Made by a program: the position numbers and the translations under genes. A DNA stretch of 33,603 bases, taken from NCBI GenBank assembly GCA_046259385.1, contig JBJYWI010000169.1, positions 1-33,603 of the forward strand, written 5' to 3'. This DNA is from CAVWDI01 sp046259385 (GTDB lineage: Bacteria > Chloroflexota > Anaerolineae > Anaerolineales > UBA4823). Positions 24,220 through 32,483 of this stretch are shown one piece after another (the first letter of the stretch is position 1; every line of letters begins with the position of its first letter). The notes below the pieces were generated by a model that saw nothing but the letters and a program-made list of their open reading frames with translations, ran no database searches and was not told where the DNA came from.

Positions 24220-24654
24220 ATGAACAATGTAAAATTCCTTCTCGGGATCAAGGGTGGTCAGGTCTGGACCATAAAAAGAGGATCCACAGTATTGGATGCT
24301 ATGCATCTGATGGCGGAAAAAAAGGTTGGTTCGCTTGTAGTCACAGAGGGTAGTGATGTTGTCGGGATCTTCACAGAAAGAGACCATGCCCGCAAAGTGG
24401 GCTTAATGAATCTCATGCCCGAATCGGTTATCATTGATGATGTGATGACCGAGGATTTAATCATCGTATCACCGGAACAATCTGTAAGGGAATGTATGTC
24501 CATCATGACGGATAATCGAATACGCCATCTCCCAGTATTTGAGGAAGGCAGCATGATTGGGATCATTTCTATCGGCGATGTTGTAAGCGATTTGATTGAA
24601 GAACTGCAGTTCTTTGTCAAACAGTTGGAAAATTACATCACCGGTCTCCGTTAG
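24220..24654 (+). CDS. Two-CBS-domain protein
   Basis: This 144-aa soluble protein consists of one Bateman module. The first CBS domain (about residues 10-70) has STVLDAMHLMAEKKVGSLVV and DVVGIFTERDHARKV; the second (about 75-135) has MTEDLIIVSPEQSVRECMSIM, IRHLPVFEEGSMIGIISIGDVV. Stand-alone CBS pairs bind adenine nucleotides and often tune partner enzymes or transporters. It starts at ATG 24220 with AAAAGGA upstream and is followed after 47 nt by a universal stress protein and then a P-type ATPase on the same strand. This fits nucleotide-responsive control of ion transport, which is inference. No lesion and normal length. Confidence 0.88.
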   Translation: MNNVKFLLGIKGGQVWTIKRGSTVLDAMHLMAEKKVGSLVVTEGSDVVGIFTERDHARKVGLMNLMPESVIIDDVMTEDLIIVSPEQSVRECMSIMTDNRIRHLPVFEEGSMIGIISIGDVVSDLIEELQFFVKQLENYITGLR

Positions 24655-24701
24655 CCTTTAATCGCTGTAAAGGCATCAGTAAATAGCAGGAGGATAGGAT
24701 T

Positions 24702-25151
24702 TTGTACAAACGGATCTTGCTCACTCTTGATGGTTCGATAATGTCAGAGCAGGCTATTCCAGTCGCGGCAGGCTTGGCAAAGCATTTTAGAGCTGAACTC
24801 TATCTGCTGCGGGTGGTGAACCCGCTGACAAAGTCATATCGAACAGGCTTAGCAACCCTTTCCGCCATTCAGAACACAGAAGAGCAATTAAGAGTTCTGG
24901 CAGATGATTACCTGAAGGACATTGCGGAAAAAATCAGGGATGAGAGTAGAACGGTCAAAATATTCAGCCTGATTGGCGTTCCCTACAGGGAGATCGTCCT
25001 TTTTTCTGAACAACAGGAAATCGATCTCATCATAATGTGCACACGCGGTGAGAGCGGAATCTCCCGCTGGCTATTGGGTAGCATAACAGATCATGTAATT
25101 AGGGGCTCAAAAATCCCTGTGATGGTTGTTCCCGCGACGGAAACAAATTGA
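24702..25151 (+). CDS. Universal stress protein (UspA family)
   Basis: The 149-aa protein has the Usp fold pattern: KRILLTLDGSIMSEQAIPVAAGLA at the start and IDLIIMCTRGESGISRWLLGS near the end. The ATP-binding signature is normally G-x2-G-x9-G-S/T; here the first Gly is Cys (C-TR-G-ESGISRWLL-GS), so nucleotide binding is likely but not certain. It is cytoplasmic. TTG 24702 is the start, with AGGAGGATAGGATT giving a strong RBS. It lies between the CBS protein and the P-type ATPase, a common grouping with ion pumps. The exact role is unknown. Confidence 0.87.
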   Translation: MYKRILLTLDGSIMSEQAIPVAAGLAKHFRAELYLLRVVNPLTKSYRTGLATLSAIQNTEEQLRVLADDYLKDIAEKIRDESRTVKIFSLIGVPYREIVLFSEQQEIDLIIMCTRGESGISRWLLGSITDHVIRGSKIPVMVVPATETN

Positions 25152-25284
25152 CGGAGAGCTTGAGCAAAAGCTTTTCAGGCGTTCTTTAATTCATAGCGGG
25201 TTTCCAAGTACTGAATGATTCGTGGACTTGGAAGATCAATTGGACACCGGCTGGATTTTAATCGTAAAAAGAGAAAGGTGAAAA

Positions 25285-28011
25285 TTGCAGGTATTACTTG
25301 GAAAACACTGGCATCATCTTCCAGAGGGTGAAGTCATCCAACTCCTGGAAACAGACGCCGATGTCGGTCTGGATTTATTTGATATTCGCCGCCGCCAGGA
25401 AAGGTTCGGTCCAAACCGGTTAACTCCCAGGGCAAGAAAAAGCGCTTTTATCCGGTTCTTGAGCCAGTTTAATAACCCTCTGATTTACATCCTTCTTGCT
25501 GCTACCGTAATCACGGCTGTGGTAAAAGATCTGGTGGATGCTTTTATTATCCTGGGCGTTGTCCTGGTGAATGCCATCATTGGCTATATCCAGGAATCAA
25601 AAGCGGAAGCGGCAATTGAATCTCTCGCCCGTACAATGAAAACAGAGGCAACTGTCCTGAGGGCAGGTGAAACCATACGACTTGACGCTGCTGAACTGGT
25701 TCCGGGAGATATTGTTTCGATCCAGGCGGGCGACAAAGTGCCCGCGGATTTGCGGATTCTCAGATCGCGCGATCTGCAAATAGCAGAAGCCAGCCTTACT
25801 GGAGAGTCGCTGTCCGTTCAAAAAACGTCGGAAATCACGCTGGAACCAGATATGCCCCTGGCTGAACGCAGTAATATGGCATACGCATCAACGCTTGTCA
25901 CCTACGGATTTGGGAAGGGTGTTGTGACAGCCACCGGTGATGACACAGAGATTGGTCAGATTTCGAGCCTTATTTCATCTGCGCAAGAGCTAGCCACGCC
26001 GCTTACCAGAAAAATTGAACAATTCAGCCGCCTTATCCTGTACGCAATCCTTATACTTGCCGCGGTCACGTTTGGGGTGGGTGTGTACAGAGGGCAGCCT
26101 GCTATCGAATCCCTGACCGCGACAATCGCCCTGGCGGTTGGCATGATTCCTGAAGGATTGCCTGCCGCCCTCACTGTGACACTAGCGATAGGTGTTTCGC
26201 GCATGGCGCGGCGCCAAGCGATCATCCGCAAACTACCTGCAGTGGAAACCCTGGGAAGTGTAACAACGATTTGCTCGGATAAAACCGGCACCCTTACCCA
26301 GAATCAGATGACAGTCAGAATCATTGCCGCTGCAGGAGTAAATTACCATGTTGAAGGCGCTGGATACGAACCGGCTGGCGAGATAATTCAGCTGGACGAG
26401 GAAGGAGAGCAGCTTTCCCCGGTAGCAGTGCCGTCAGGCGCGTTAGTTGAGTGCCTCAAGGCTGGGCTGTTATGTAATGACAGCTTCCTGGTGAAAGAAG
26501 GGAATATTTGGGAAGCGCAGGGTGATCCTACAGAGGTTGCTTTGATCGTAGCAGCCAGGAAAGCGGGGCTGGATGCAGAAGATCTGAATATGCCACGGTT
26601 GGATACAATTCCATTTGAATCTGAACACCAGTATATGGCGACCCTGCACAGAATGAATTCAGAGAGTTCCGGAATTATTTACCTGAAAGGAGCGGTTGAG
26701 GTTGTTTTGAGAAGATGTGATACATCGCTTGGACTCCGGGGGCAGGCAATACCGCTCCGGGCTGACACCATCCTGGAAGAGGCAGAAGTAATGGCAGCCC
26801 AGGGTTTGCGGGTCCTGGCTTTTGCCTGCGACTCAGTGCCTGCCGAAAAAGAAACCTTGGATCACGATGATGTAGCAAAGAATCTTACTTTTTTAGGGCT
26901 GCAAGCGATGATAGACCCGCCCCGTCCGGAAGCGATCGATGCAGTGCAAACCTGTCTAGACGCGGGTATCCAAGTGAAGATGATCACTGGCGACCATGCC
27001 CTTACAGCAAAAGCGATTGCTGGACAGCTTGGATTGATTGATCTTGCGGGAAGCGAAAACGGAGACCAGGTGATTACAGGTTACGAGCTGGGTGAATGCT
27101 GTGATGAGGATATGATCGATCTGGTCGAAAATACCACTGTATTTGCGCGCGTCTCGCCGGAGCAGAAACTACGACTTGTAGAGGCGCTGCAAGCCAACGA
27201 TCGGGTTGTCTCCATGACTGGAGATGGAGTTAATGACGCTCCGGCACTTAAGCAGGCTGATGTCGGCGTCGCAATGGGTATCACTGGTACTGACGTTGCC
27301 AAGGAATCGGCAGATATGGTGCTGACCGATGATAATTTTGCCTCGATTGAGGCTGCTGTTGAAGAGGGTAGAGGGGTCTTTGACAATCTGACAAAAATCA
27401 TCACATGGACACTGCCGACCAACCTAGGGGAAGGATTGATCATTCTGCTGGCTGTATTTCTGGGAATTGCGCTGCCCATTCTTCCTGTCCATATTCTCTG
27501 GATAAACATGACAACTGTTGGCGTCCTGGGGATTGTGCTGGCGCTCGAGCCGAAAGAACCGGGAATTATGAAAAGACCTCCACGCGACCCGCAAACCCCG
27601 ATTTTAACCCGCGAACTTATCATCCGTATTTTGCTGGTCGGTATGATCATACTGATTGGGGCATTTGGATTGTTTGAGTGGGATTTACTTCAGGGGGGAA
27701 GCGTTGCACAAGCTCGGACAATCGCGGTCAATGTGGTTGTTGTGGTTGAGATTTTTTATTTGTTTAATTGTCGTTCTCTCAAGTATTCCCCGTTCGGGAT
27801 CGGCTTGTTTTCAAATATTTGGATTATTATTGGCGTTGTAGTGATGATCTTCCTGCAACTATTATTTACTTATGCCCCATTTATGAACCGCATTTTCATA
27901 AGCGAGCCGATCGGAATTGAAACCTGGGCTAGGATAATACTGGTGGGTTTTATCGGTTATTTGGTCGTGGAACTTGAAAAATGGATCAATCGAAGACGCG
28001 ATTTGAATTAA
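25285..28011 (+). CDS. P2-like cation-transporting P-type ATPase
   Basis: This is a 908-aa ATPase with the cation_ATPase_N region, actuator TGES (in SLTGESLSVQKT), phosphorylation site D332 in CSDKTGTLTQNQ, KGAVEVVLRRC in the nucleotide domain, and hinge MTGDGVNDAPALKQADVGVAMG. About ten TM helices are present. TM4 has PEGLPAALTV, as in Ca2+ and related P2 pumps. In TM5/6 the site reads TNLGEG and LWINMTTVG: Asn741 and Thr744 match the SERCA ligand pattern (N, T, D), but the Asp is Val745. Ca2+ stoichiometry or ion choice must therefore differ from SERCA. The start is TTG 25285 after AAAGGTGAAAA. It sits between the stress protein and a ferric-reductase-like gene, near the Mrp and Ca2+/Na+ antiporters, so Na+, Ca2+ or K+ extrusion is plausible. 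Confidence 0.88.
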   Translation: MQVLLGKHWHHLPEGEVIQLLETDADVGLDLFDIRRRQERFGPNRLTPRARKSAFIRFLSQFNNPLIYILLAATVITAVVKDLVDAFIILGVVLVNAIIGYIQESKAEAAIESLARTMKTEATVLRAGETIRLDAAELVPGDIVSIQAGDKVPADLRILRSRDLQIAEASLTGESLSVQKTSEITLEPDMPLAERSNMAYASTLVTYGFGKGVVTATGDDTEIGQISSLISSAQELATPLTRKIEQFSRLILYAILILAAVTFGVGVYRGQPAIESLTATIALAVGMIPEGLPAALTVTLAIGVSRMARRQAIIRKLPAVETLGSVTTICSDKTGTLTQNQMTVRIIAAAGVNYHVEGAGYEPAGEIIQLDEEGEQLSPVAVPSGALVECLKAGLLCNDSFLVKEGNIWEAQGDPTEVALIVAARKAGLDAEDLNMPRLDTIPFESEHQYMATLHRMNSESSGIIYLKGAVEVVLRRCDTSLGLRGQAIPLRADTILEEAEVMAAQGLRVLAFACDSVPAEKETLDHDDVAKNLTFLGLQAMIDPPRPEAIDAVQTCLDAGIQVKMITGDHALTAKAIAGQLGLIDLAGSENGDQVITGYELGECCDEDMIDLVENTTVFARVSPEQKLRLVEALQANDRVVSMTGDGVNDAPALKQADVGVAMGITGTDVAKESADMVLTDDNFASIEAAVEEGRGVFDNLTKIITWTLPTNLGEGLIILLAVFLGIALPILPVHILWINMTTVGVLGIVLALEPKEPGIMKRPPRDPQTPILTRELIIRILLVGMIILIGAFGLFEWDLLQGGSVAQARTIAVNVVVVVEIFYLFNCRSLKYSPFGIGLFSNIWIIIGVVVMIFLQLLFTYAPFMNRIFISEPIGIETWARIILVGFIGYLVVELEKWINRRRDLN

Positions 28012-28090
28012 AAATGACAAGTCGAACCTGTAGTGTTTACTGCCGGCTAAATTTGTTAATCTTGTTTTGAATAATAAAAGGGTACTTTGA

Positions 28091-29422
28091 ATGAGAAAAA
28101 AACTCTGGATTCAGGGGATTTTCTGGATTTTTTTATATATCATTCTTGTAAGCGCTCCGTTGATCATTTTGTTGATTGGACCGGTTCCTGAGGGGAGAGA
28201 ATTCTGGCGGGAATTTTCCGTCGCGCTTGGATTTGCAGGATTGGCAATGATGGTGCTTCAATTTGTACTGACTTCCCGATTCAAGGTCATTAAAGCGCCG
28301 TATGGAGCAGACATTGTCTACCATTTTCATAGAGAGATATCCTTTGTAGCCCTCCTGCTGATACTAATCCATCCGATCCTGCTGTTTATTTTTTCGCCCG
28401 AGACGATCAAATTGCTCAATATCTTCAGTGCCCCATGGCGTGCAAGAGCGGGTGTTGCTGCAATAGCAACTCTGGTTATTGTGGTTGTTACATCCGTATG
28501 GCGAAAGCCTCTAAAGATTGAGTATAACAAATGGCGAATCTGGCATGGAATTCTGGCAGTTGCTGCGGTGATTCTGGCGATGATCCATATCATCCTGGCA
28601 GGGCATTATATTAATACAGCCATCAAGCAGGCTCTCTGGCTTGGTTATGGGGCATTCTGGGTTAGTTTGCTGGCTTATACTCGTATTCTGAAACCAGTAT
28701 TGCTCATCCGAAAACCATACCAGGTTGATCAGGTAAGGCAGGAGCGTGGAAGCGCATGGACACTTACGGTCACTCCTGTGGGACATGCGGGGATGCGCTT
28801 TATCCCTGGACAGTTTGCCTGGTTAACTGCGTGGGTTTCTCCATTTGCTGATAAAGAGCACCCTTTTTCGATCTCCTCCAGCGCTGCAGAACCTGAGAAG
28901 GTGTCTTTCACAATCAAAGAACTCGGTGACTTTACCAGCAGAATCAAAGAGTTGCAGCCCGGAGAGCCGGTTTTTCTTGACGGTCCCTTTGGAGCCTTCA
29001 GCATCGACCGCCATACCCATGCAAAGGGTTATATATTCATCGCCGGGGGAATCGGTATAACACCCATAATGAGTATGATGCGCACAATGAAGGCGCGCCA
29101 GGATGCGCGCCCCCTGGTGCTTATCTATGCCAATAATCGTTGGGAAGAAATAACATTTCGGGAAGAGATTGAAGCTTTGGGGGATCATTTGAATCTGGAA
29201 GTAGTTCATGTGCTGTTCGATCCCCCTGAAGGTTGGCAGGGTGAGAGCGGATTTGTTTCCCGGGATATTCTGGAACGCCGCCTGCCCAAGGAGCGCCAAA
29301 AAAATTTTTATGAAGTATTTATCTGTGGACCGCCTCCGATGATGGATGCAGTGGAAAAAATCTTGCCTGATATCGGGTTTTCTCTGGGCGATTTTCATTC
29401 TGAACGTTTCAACCTGGTTTAG
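28091..29422 (+). CDS. Ferric reductase-like transmembrane flavocytochrome
   Basis: The 443-aa protein has an N-terminal ferric-reductase transmembrane domain (about residues 1-200). Two H-x13-H motifs lie on separate helices, H80/H94 and H152/H166, the classic bis-heme b ligands of NOX/FRE enzymes. A FAD-binding domain follows (MRFIPGQFAWLTAWV, HPFSISSS), then an NAD(P)H-binding domain (FIAGGIGITPIMSMMR, FICGPPPMMDAVEK). It should carry electrons from cytosolic NAD(P)H through FAD and two hemes across the membrane to Fe3+, oxygen or another acceptor; the acceptor is not readable. ATG 28091 is preceded by AAAAGGGTACTTTGA. A 30-aa membrane peptide follows its stop at 13 nt. Confidence 0.88.
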   Translation: MRKKLWIQGIFWIFLYIILVSAPLIILLIGPVPEGREFWREFSVALGFAGLAMMVLQFVLTSRFKVIKAPYGADIVYHFHREISFVALLLILIHPILLFIFSPETIKLLNIFSAPWRARAGVAAIATLVIVVVTSVWRKPLKIEYNKWRIWHGILAVAAVILAMIHIILAGHYINTAIKQALWLGYGAFWVSLLAYTRILKPVLLIRKPYQVDQVRQERGSAWTLTVTPVGHAGMRFIPGQFAWLTAWVSPFADKEHPFSISSSAAEPEKVSFTIKELGDFTSRIKELQPGEPVFLDGPFGAFSIDRHTHAKGYIFIAGGIGITPIMSMMRTMKARQDARPLVLIYANNRWEEITFREEIEALGDHLNLEVVHVLFDPPEGWQGESGFVSRDILERRLPKERQKNFYEVFICGPPPMMDAVEKILPDIGFSLGDFHSERFNLV

Positions 29423-29434
29423 GAGGGGATACAA

Positions 29435-29527
29435 GTGAGGCAAAAAATATCAACCTGGCTTGCAGTATTTATTGGAATCGTTGTTTTCCTGTTAGCGTTT
29501 ATTTTCGCATTTTTACAGGCAGCCTGA
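29435..29527 (+). CDS. 30-aa single-pass membrane peptide
   Basis: A 31-codon frame starts at GTG 29435 with a very strong RBS (AGGAGGGGATACAA) right after the flavocytochrome stop. It encodes a short basic N-terminus (MRQKIS) and one hydrophobic helix (LAVFIGIVVFLLAFIFAFLQ), ending in Ala-Ala. The size and placement resemble small membrane subunits that accompany larger redox or transport proteins. No family is recognised. Because the RBS overlaps the flavocytochrome stop, translation with that gene is likely. Confidence 0.55.
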   Translation: MRQKISTWLAVFIGIVVFLLAFIFAFLQAA

Positions 29528-29566
29528 TAGCTTTTGAATAAAGCCTGAACAGGCAAGGGGTAACTG

Positions 29567-30655
29567 GTGGATCAAAATTTTTTCTTACAGCTGGTAGGGG
29601 GTTTTGGGTTGTTAATTCTGGGCGCGGAATTGTTGGTGCGAGGTGCCTCAAAGCTGGCATACACGATTGGAATTTCACCACTGGTTGTAGGTTTAACTTT
29701 TGTGGCGTTGGGAAGCAGTACACCCGAGCTGGCTGTGGCATTTCAGTCCAGTTTGAGCGGCAGCGGGGATATCGGAGTCGGCAATATTATCGGCAGCAAT
29801 ATTATTAATGTGCTTTTTATCCTGGGAATCACTGCAATCATACTGCCCGTGGCGATCAAACAGCAATTGGTGCGGCTGGATGTGCCTATTATGATTGCTG
29901 TATCTGTTTTGCTGTTCATGTTCAGCCTGGACGGCAGGCTGGGGCGGGTGGATGGTTTTATCTTATTTTCCGGGCTTGTCGTTTACACATTATTTGCCAT
30001 CCGCCAGAGCCGCAGCGAAAGTAAATATGTCAAAGATGAGTATGCTCAGGAATTTGGAAACGAGGAATGCCGGAATCTGCCCCAGGCGCTGCTGCAAGTT
30101 GTTTTTGTCATTACCGGGTTCTGTTTATTGGCGTTTGGATCGGACTGGTTGGTAGAAGGTGCCCGCTCCCTTGCGCTCGCATTGGGGTTGAGCGAATTGA
30201 TCATAGGCTTGACCGTTGTGGCACTCGGTACAGGGATGCCCGAAGTGGTTACTTCCATCACTGCCAGCATCCGGGGTGAACAGGATATTGCTGTGGGAAA
30301 TATTATTGGAAGTAATATTTACAATATTCTTGCCGTGCTCGGTATTGTTTCCCTGATTACTCCGGAAGGTGTTATCGTTCCCCCTTCTATTCTGGCTTTT
30401 GATCTTCCCATAATGATCACGGTAGCGGTCGCATGCCTGCCGATTTTTTTTCTGAACTACCGGATTGCACGCTGGGAAGGTGCCTTATTTTTCGGCTATT
30501 ATCTGGCTTATACGCTTTACCTGATCCTTGAAGCAACTGAGCATGACGCATTATCTACATTCAGTTTTGTGATGGCAGCTTTTATGCTGCCCCTCACTTT
30601 TGTGACAATTGCAGTTCTGGAATTTCAATACCTGCGAAGTCAAAAACCAACATGA
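29567..30655 (+). CDS. Calcium/sodium antiporter (CaCA family, YrbG-like)
   Basis: The 362-aa protein has two homologous halves, each with an alpha repeat. The first has LGSSTPELAVAF and GVGNIIGSNIINVLFILG; the second has LGTGMPEVVTSI and AVGNIIGSNIYNILAVLG. These GxxxPE and GNxxGSNxxN motifs form the ion site of Na+/Ca2+ exchangers. Ten or so helices are expected. Translation starts at GTG 29567, with AAGGGG upstream. It lies 39 nt after the 30-aa peptide gene on the same strand. With Mrp maintaining the Na+ gradient, it could expel Ca2+ by Na+ uptake. Direction and ion are inferred from family. Confidence 0.9.
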   Translation: MDQNFFLQLVGGFGLLILGAELLVRGASKLAYTIGISPLVVGLTFVALGSSTPELAVAFQSSLSGSGDIGVGNIIGSNIINVLFILGITAIILPVAIKQQLVRLDVPIMIAVSVLLFMFSLDGRLGRVDGFILFSGLVVYTLFAIRQSRSESKYVKDEYAQEFGNEECRNLPQALLQVVFVITGFCLLAFGSDWLVEGARSLALALGLSELIIGLTVVALGTGMPEVVTSITASIRGEQDIAVGNIIGSNIYNILAVLGIVSLITPEGVIVPPSILAFDLPIMITVAVACLPIFFLNYRIARWEGALFFGYYLAYTLYLILEATEHDALSTFSFVMAAFMLPLTFVTIAVLEFQYLRSQKPT

Positions 30656-30791
30656 ATCCTGGATAAAACTTCCTGTATAGAACGGGGGAAATCAGCGAGT
30701 ACTGGATGAGCACATTAAGAATATGTTCACATCAAAATCCCGCAGGGTCCAAAGCAGGTAGTATTTCTTCTTTTCTATGGATGATGATCCA

Positions 30792-32093
30792 TCATTCCAA
30801 TGTAAGCCTGGACTCTTTTCCAGCATCCGACTGCTGAACCCGTATAGCCTTTATCCGGAGCCGGTCCATCTCATCAACTGTAAACCTGTATCCCTGATAA
30901 AGAAGCGAATCGCCCTCCTGCGGGATATGCCCCAATTCTGCCATAACGAATCCGGCCAGGGTATTGTATACGCCGCCGGGTTCTAGTTTGAGGTTAATCA
31001 GATCCGAAAGGCTGGTGATTGGGAGATCACCCGGCAGACTCCATTCGCCTGATTTTCCTCGTTCTGGAACTTCAGCGACAGGGCTGTATTCGTCTTCGAT
31101 CTCGCCGACCACAACCTCCATAATGTCTTCCAGTGTGACAAGACCGGTGGTCCCGCCAAATTCATCCAATACTATGCCCATGTAGAGCTGTGATTGAGTG
31201 AGCTGGGAAGAGACATCCGGCAGGTTGGCGCCTTCAGGGATAAATACCAACTGGCGCATAAGTTCTTCAATTCGTTGACCCGGTTCTGCCCAGAAGAGAT
31301 CCTTGACATGAATATAGCCGAGAATCTGGTCCAGGTCGCCGAGATATACAGGAAAACGAGAATGCCCGCTTTCTCTTGCGACCTGCAGGGCTGCCGGGAT
31401 AGGGGTTTCCACTTCAAGCGCAACGATTTTCGGGCGCGGTGTCATGACATCCCGGACAGCCTGCCTGGAAAAATCGAGTGAACGGGTGATCATGAGCTCC
31501 TGGACCGGCAGAAGAATGCCCTGGGCGGTTCCACGACGCACCAGAACTTCGATTTCCTCGGGACTGATACTCTCATCCACTCCGCTTTCATCACCCCAAA
31601 TTCGCATAACGAGGTCCGCTGAGGCGATCAGAAAGCGGACCGGCCAGGCAGCTATCCGGGATAGAAATTCGAATACAGCAGCGACTGAGATAGCCCAGTC
31701 TTCCGGTTGGCGGATAGCCATCCGCTTGGGGACTAATTCTCCCAGCAGCAGTGAGACATATGAAAGTGTCAGAACAACCAGCACCAGGGCGATCTGGGAG
31801 GAATACGGCTCCAGAACCGGAACCCGGGTAATTAATGGAGCCAGCCAGCGGGCTGCTTCAATGCCGCCGACCGCCGAAGCCAAGGTGGCGACCAGGGTTA
31901 TTCCTACCTGTACAGTTGTTAAAAATTCCCCCGGTTTTCTCCGCAACCGGAGCGCCTGGGCTGCGCGCAGGTTTCCTGCTTCTGCCTGGGTCTGCAGCCT
32001 TACTTCCCTGGCGGAAACCACCGCAATCTCAGAAGCTGCAAAGAAGCCGTTTAGAATAATCAAGATAAAAATTAAGATCAAATCTGGAAGCAT
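30792..32093 (-). CDS. CNNM/CorC-type (HlyC/CorC) CBS-domain membrane protein
   Basis: This is a 433-aa protein. The CNNM (DUF21) domain is at about residues 1-190: ILIFILIILNGFFAASEIAV, LLGELVPKRMAIRQPE and further TM segments. A CBS pair follows (about 200-330: VRDVMTPRPKIVALE, GHSRFPVYLGDLDQILGYIHVKDL, TGLVTLEDIMEVVVGEIEDEY). A C-terminal CorC_HlyC domain (about 345-425) ends the protein, with GGVYNTLAGFVMAELGHIPQEGD. The family is linked to Mg2+ or Co2+ export and Na+-coupled Mg2+ transport; hemolysin activity is not implied. It is monocistronic and convergent with the Ca2+/Na+ antiporter. Confidence 0.9.
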   Translation of the reverse strand: MLPDLILIFILIILNGFFAASEIAVVSAREVRLQTQAEAGNLRAAQALRLRRKPGEFLTTVQVGITLVATLASAVGGIEAARWLAPLITRVPVLEPYSSQIALVLVVLTLSYVSLLLGELVPKRMAIRQPEDWAISVAAVFEFLSRIAAWPVRFLIASADLVMRIWGDESGVDESISPEEIEVLVRRGTAQGILLPVQELMITRSLDFSRQAVRDVMTPRPKIVALEVETPIPAALQVARESGHSRFPVYLGDLDQILGYIHVKDLFWAEPGQRIEELMRQLVFIPEGANLPDVSSQLTQSQLYMGIVLDEFGGTTGLVTLEDIMEVVVGEIEDEYSPVAEVPERGKSGEWSLPGDLPITSLSDLINLKLEPGGVYNTLAGFVMAELGHIPQEGDSLLYQGYRFTVDEMDRLRIKAIRVQQSDAGKESRLTLE

Positions 32094-32425
32094 TTTATTT
32101 CTTTCTCCCCTTTAAATTCGGTTAAAAGATAAGTCTGGTTTCCTTCTGTTTTTGGACCGTTATATTCAATATTCACAGGTGAATTTTGCATTTCTTTAAA
32201 AATAAATGGTTTATTTCCCGCCGTCAAATTGGCAATTATGTGGTCAATAATTATAAAGCAAGGGATTTTATAAATGAAAGAGCAGTGAAGCGGGAGATTT
32301 GTTTTGAGCAGAATTGCGCCAGCCAACCAGTATCCAATTGTTATCGCTAATAGGATACAGGAGCATATCAGATTGTACTGCAGGTATCTTGGATTATACA
32401 TGCAAAATCCAATTCCCTAAATTTC

Positions 32426-32454
32426 TTGACAAAATTAAATATACAGTGTATATT
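32426..32454 (+). promoter_or_regulatory. Sigma70-type promoter of the tetR-type gene
   Basis: TTGACA (32426-32431) is a perfect -35. TATATT (32449-32454) is one mismatch from the -10 consensus. Spacing is 17 nt, the optimum. The start codon lies 30 nt downstream of the -10, with AAAAAGGA as RBS. Confidence 0.8.
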
Positions 32455-32456
32455 TA
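32436..32456. promoter_or_regulatory. 21-bp perfect palindrome (probable TetR operator)
   Basis: Half-sites TAAATATACA and TGTATATTTA flank a central G at 32446 and are exact reverse complements. The palindrome covers the promoter spacer and the -10 hexamer, so a bound TetR dimer would block transcription of its own gene and of the flavoprotein gene downstream. Confidence 0.75.
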
Positions 32457-32483
32457 CAGCGTTTATTTAAAAAGGATGGTTAT

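Larger units (their letters stand above)
32094..32483. other. Divergent intergenic region upstream of the TetR gene
   Basis: About 390 nt, AT-rich. The right end (32426-32456) carries the tetR promoter and palindrome listed separately. The rest shows no convincing gene: a minus-strand frame of 107 codons covers 32078-32401 but has no RBS support and an AT-driven composition. Confidence 0.5.

Noticed and set aside
31444..32115. Long plus-strand frame opposite the CNNM/CorC gene (223 codons)
   Set aside because: It is antisense to a gene with clear domains and is rich in Ser, Arg and Thr, typical of a shadow frame.
32078..32401. 107-codon minus-strand frame upstream of the CNNM/CorC gene
   Set aside because: No RBS, composition driven by AT content, runs into the start of the next gene, and no recognisable family despite a hydrophobic stretch.
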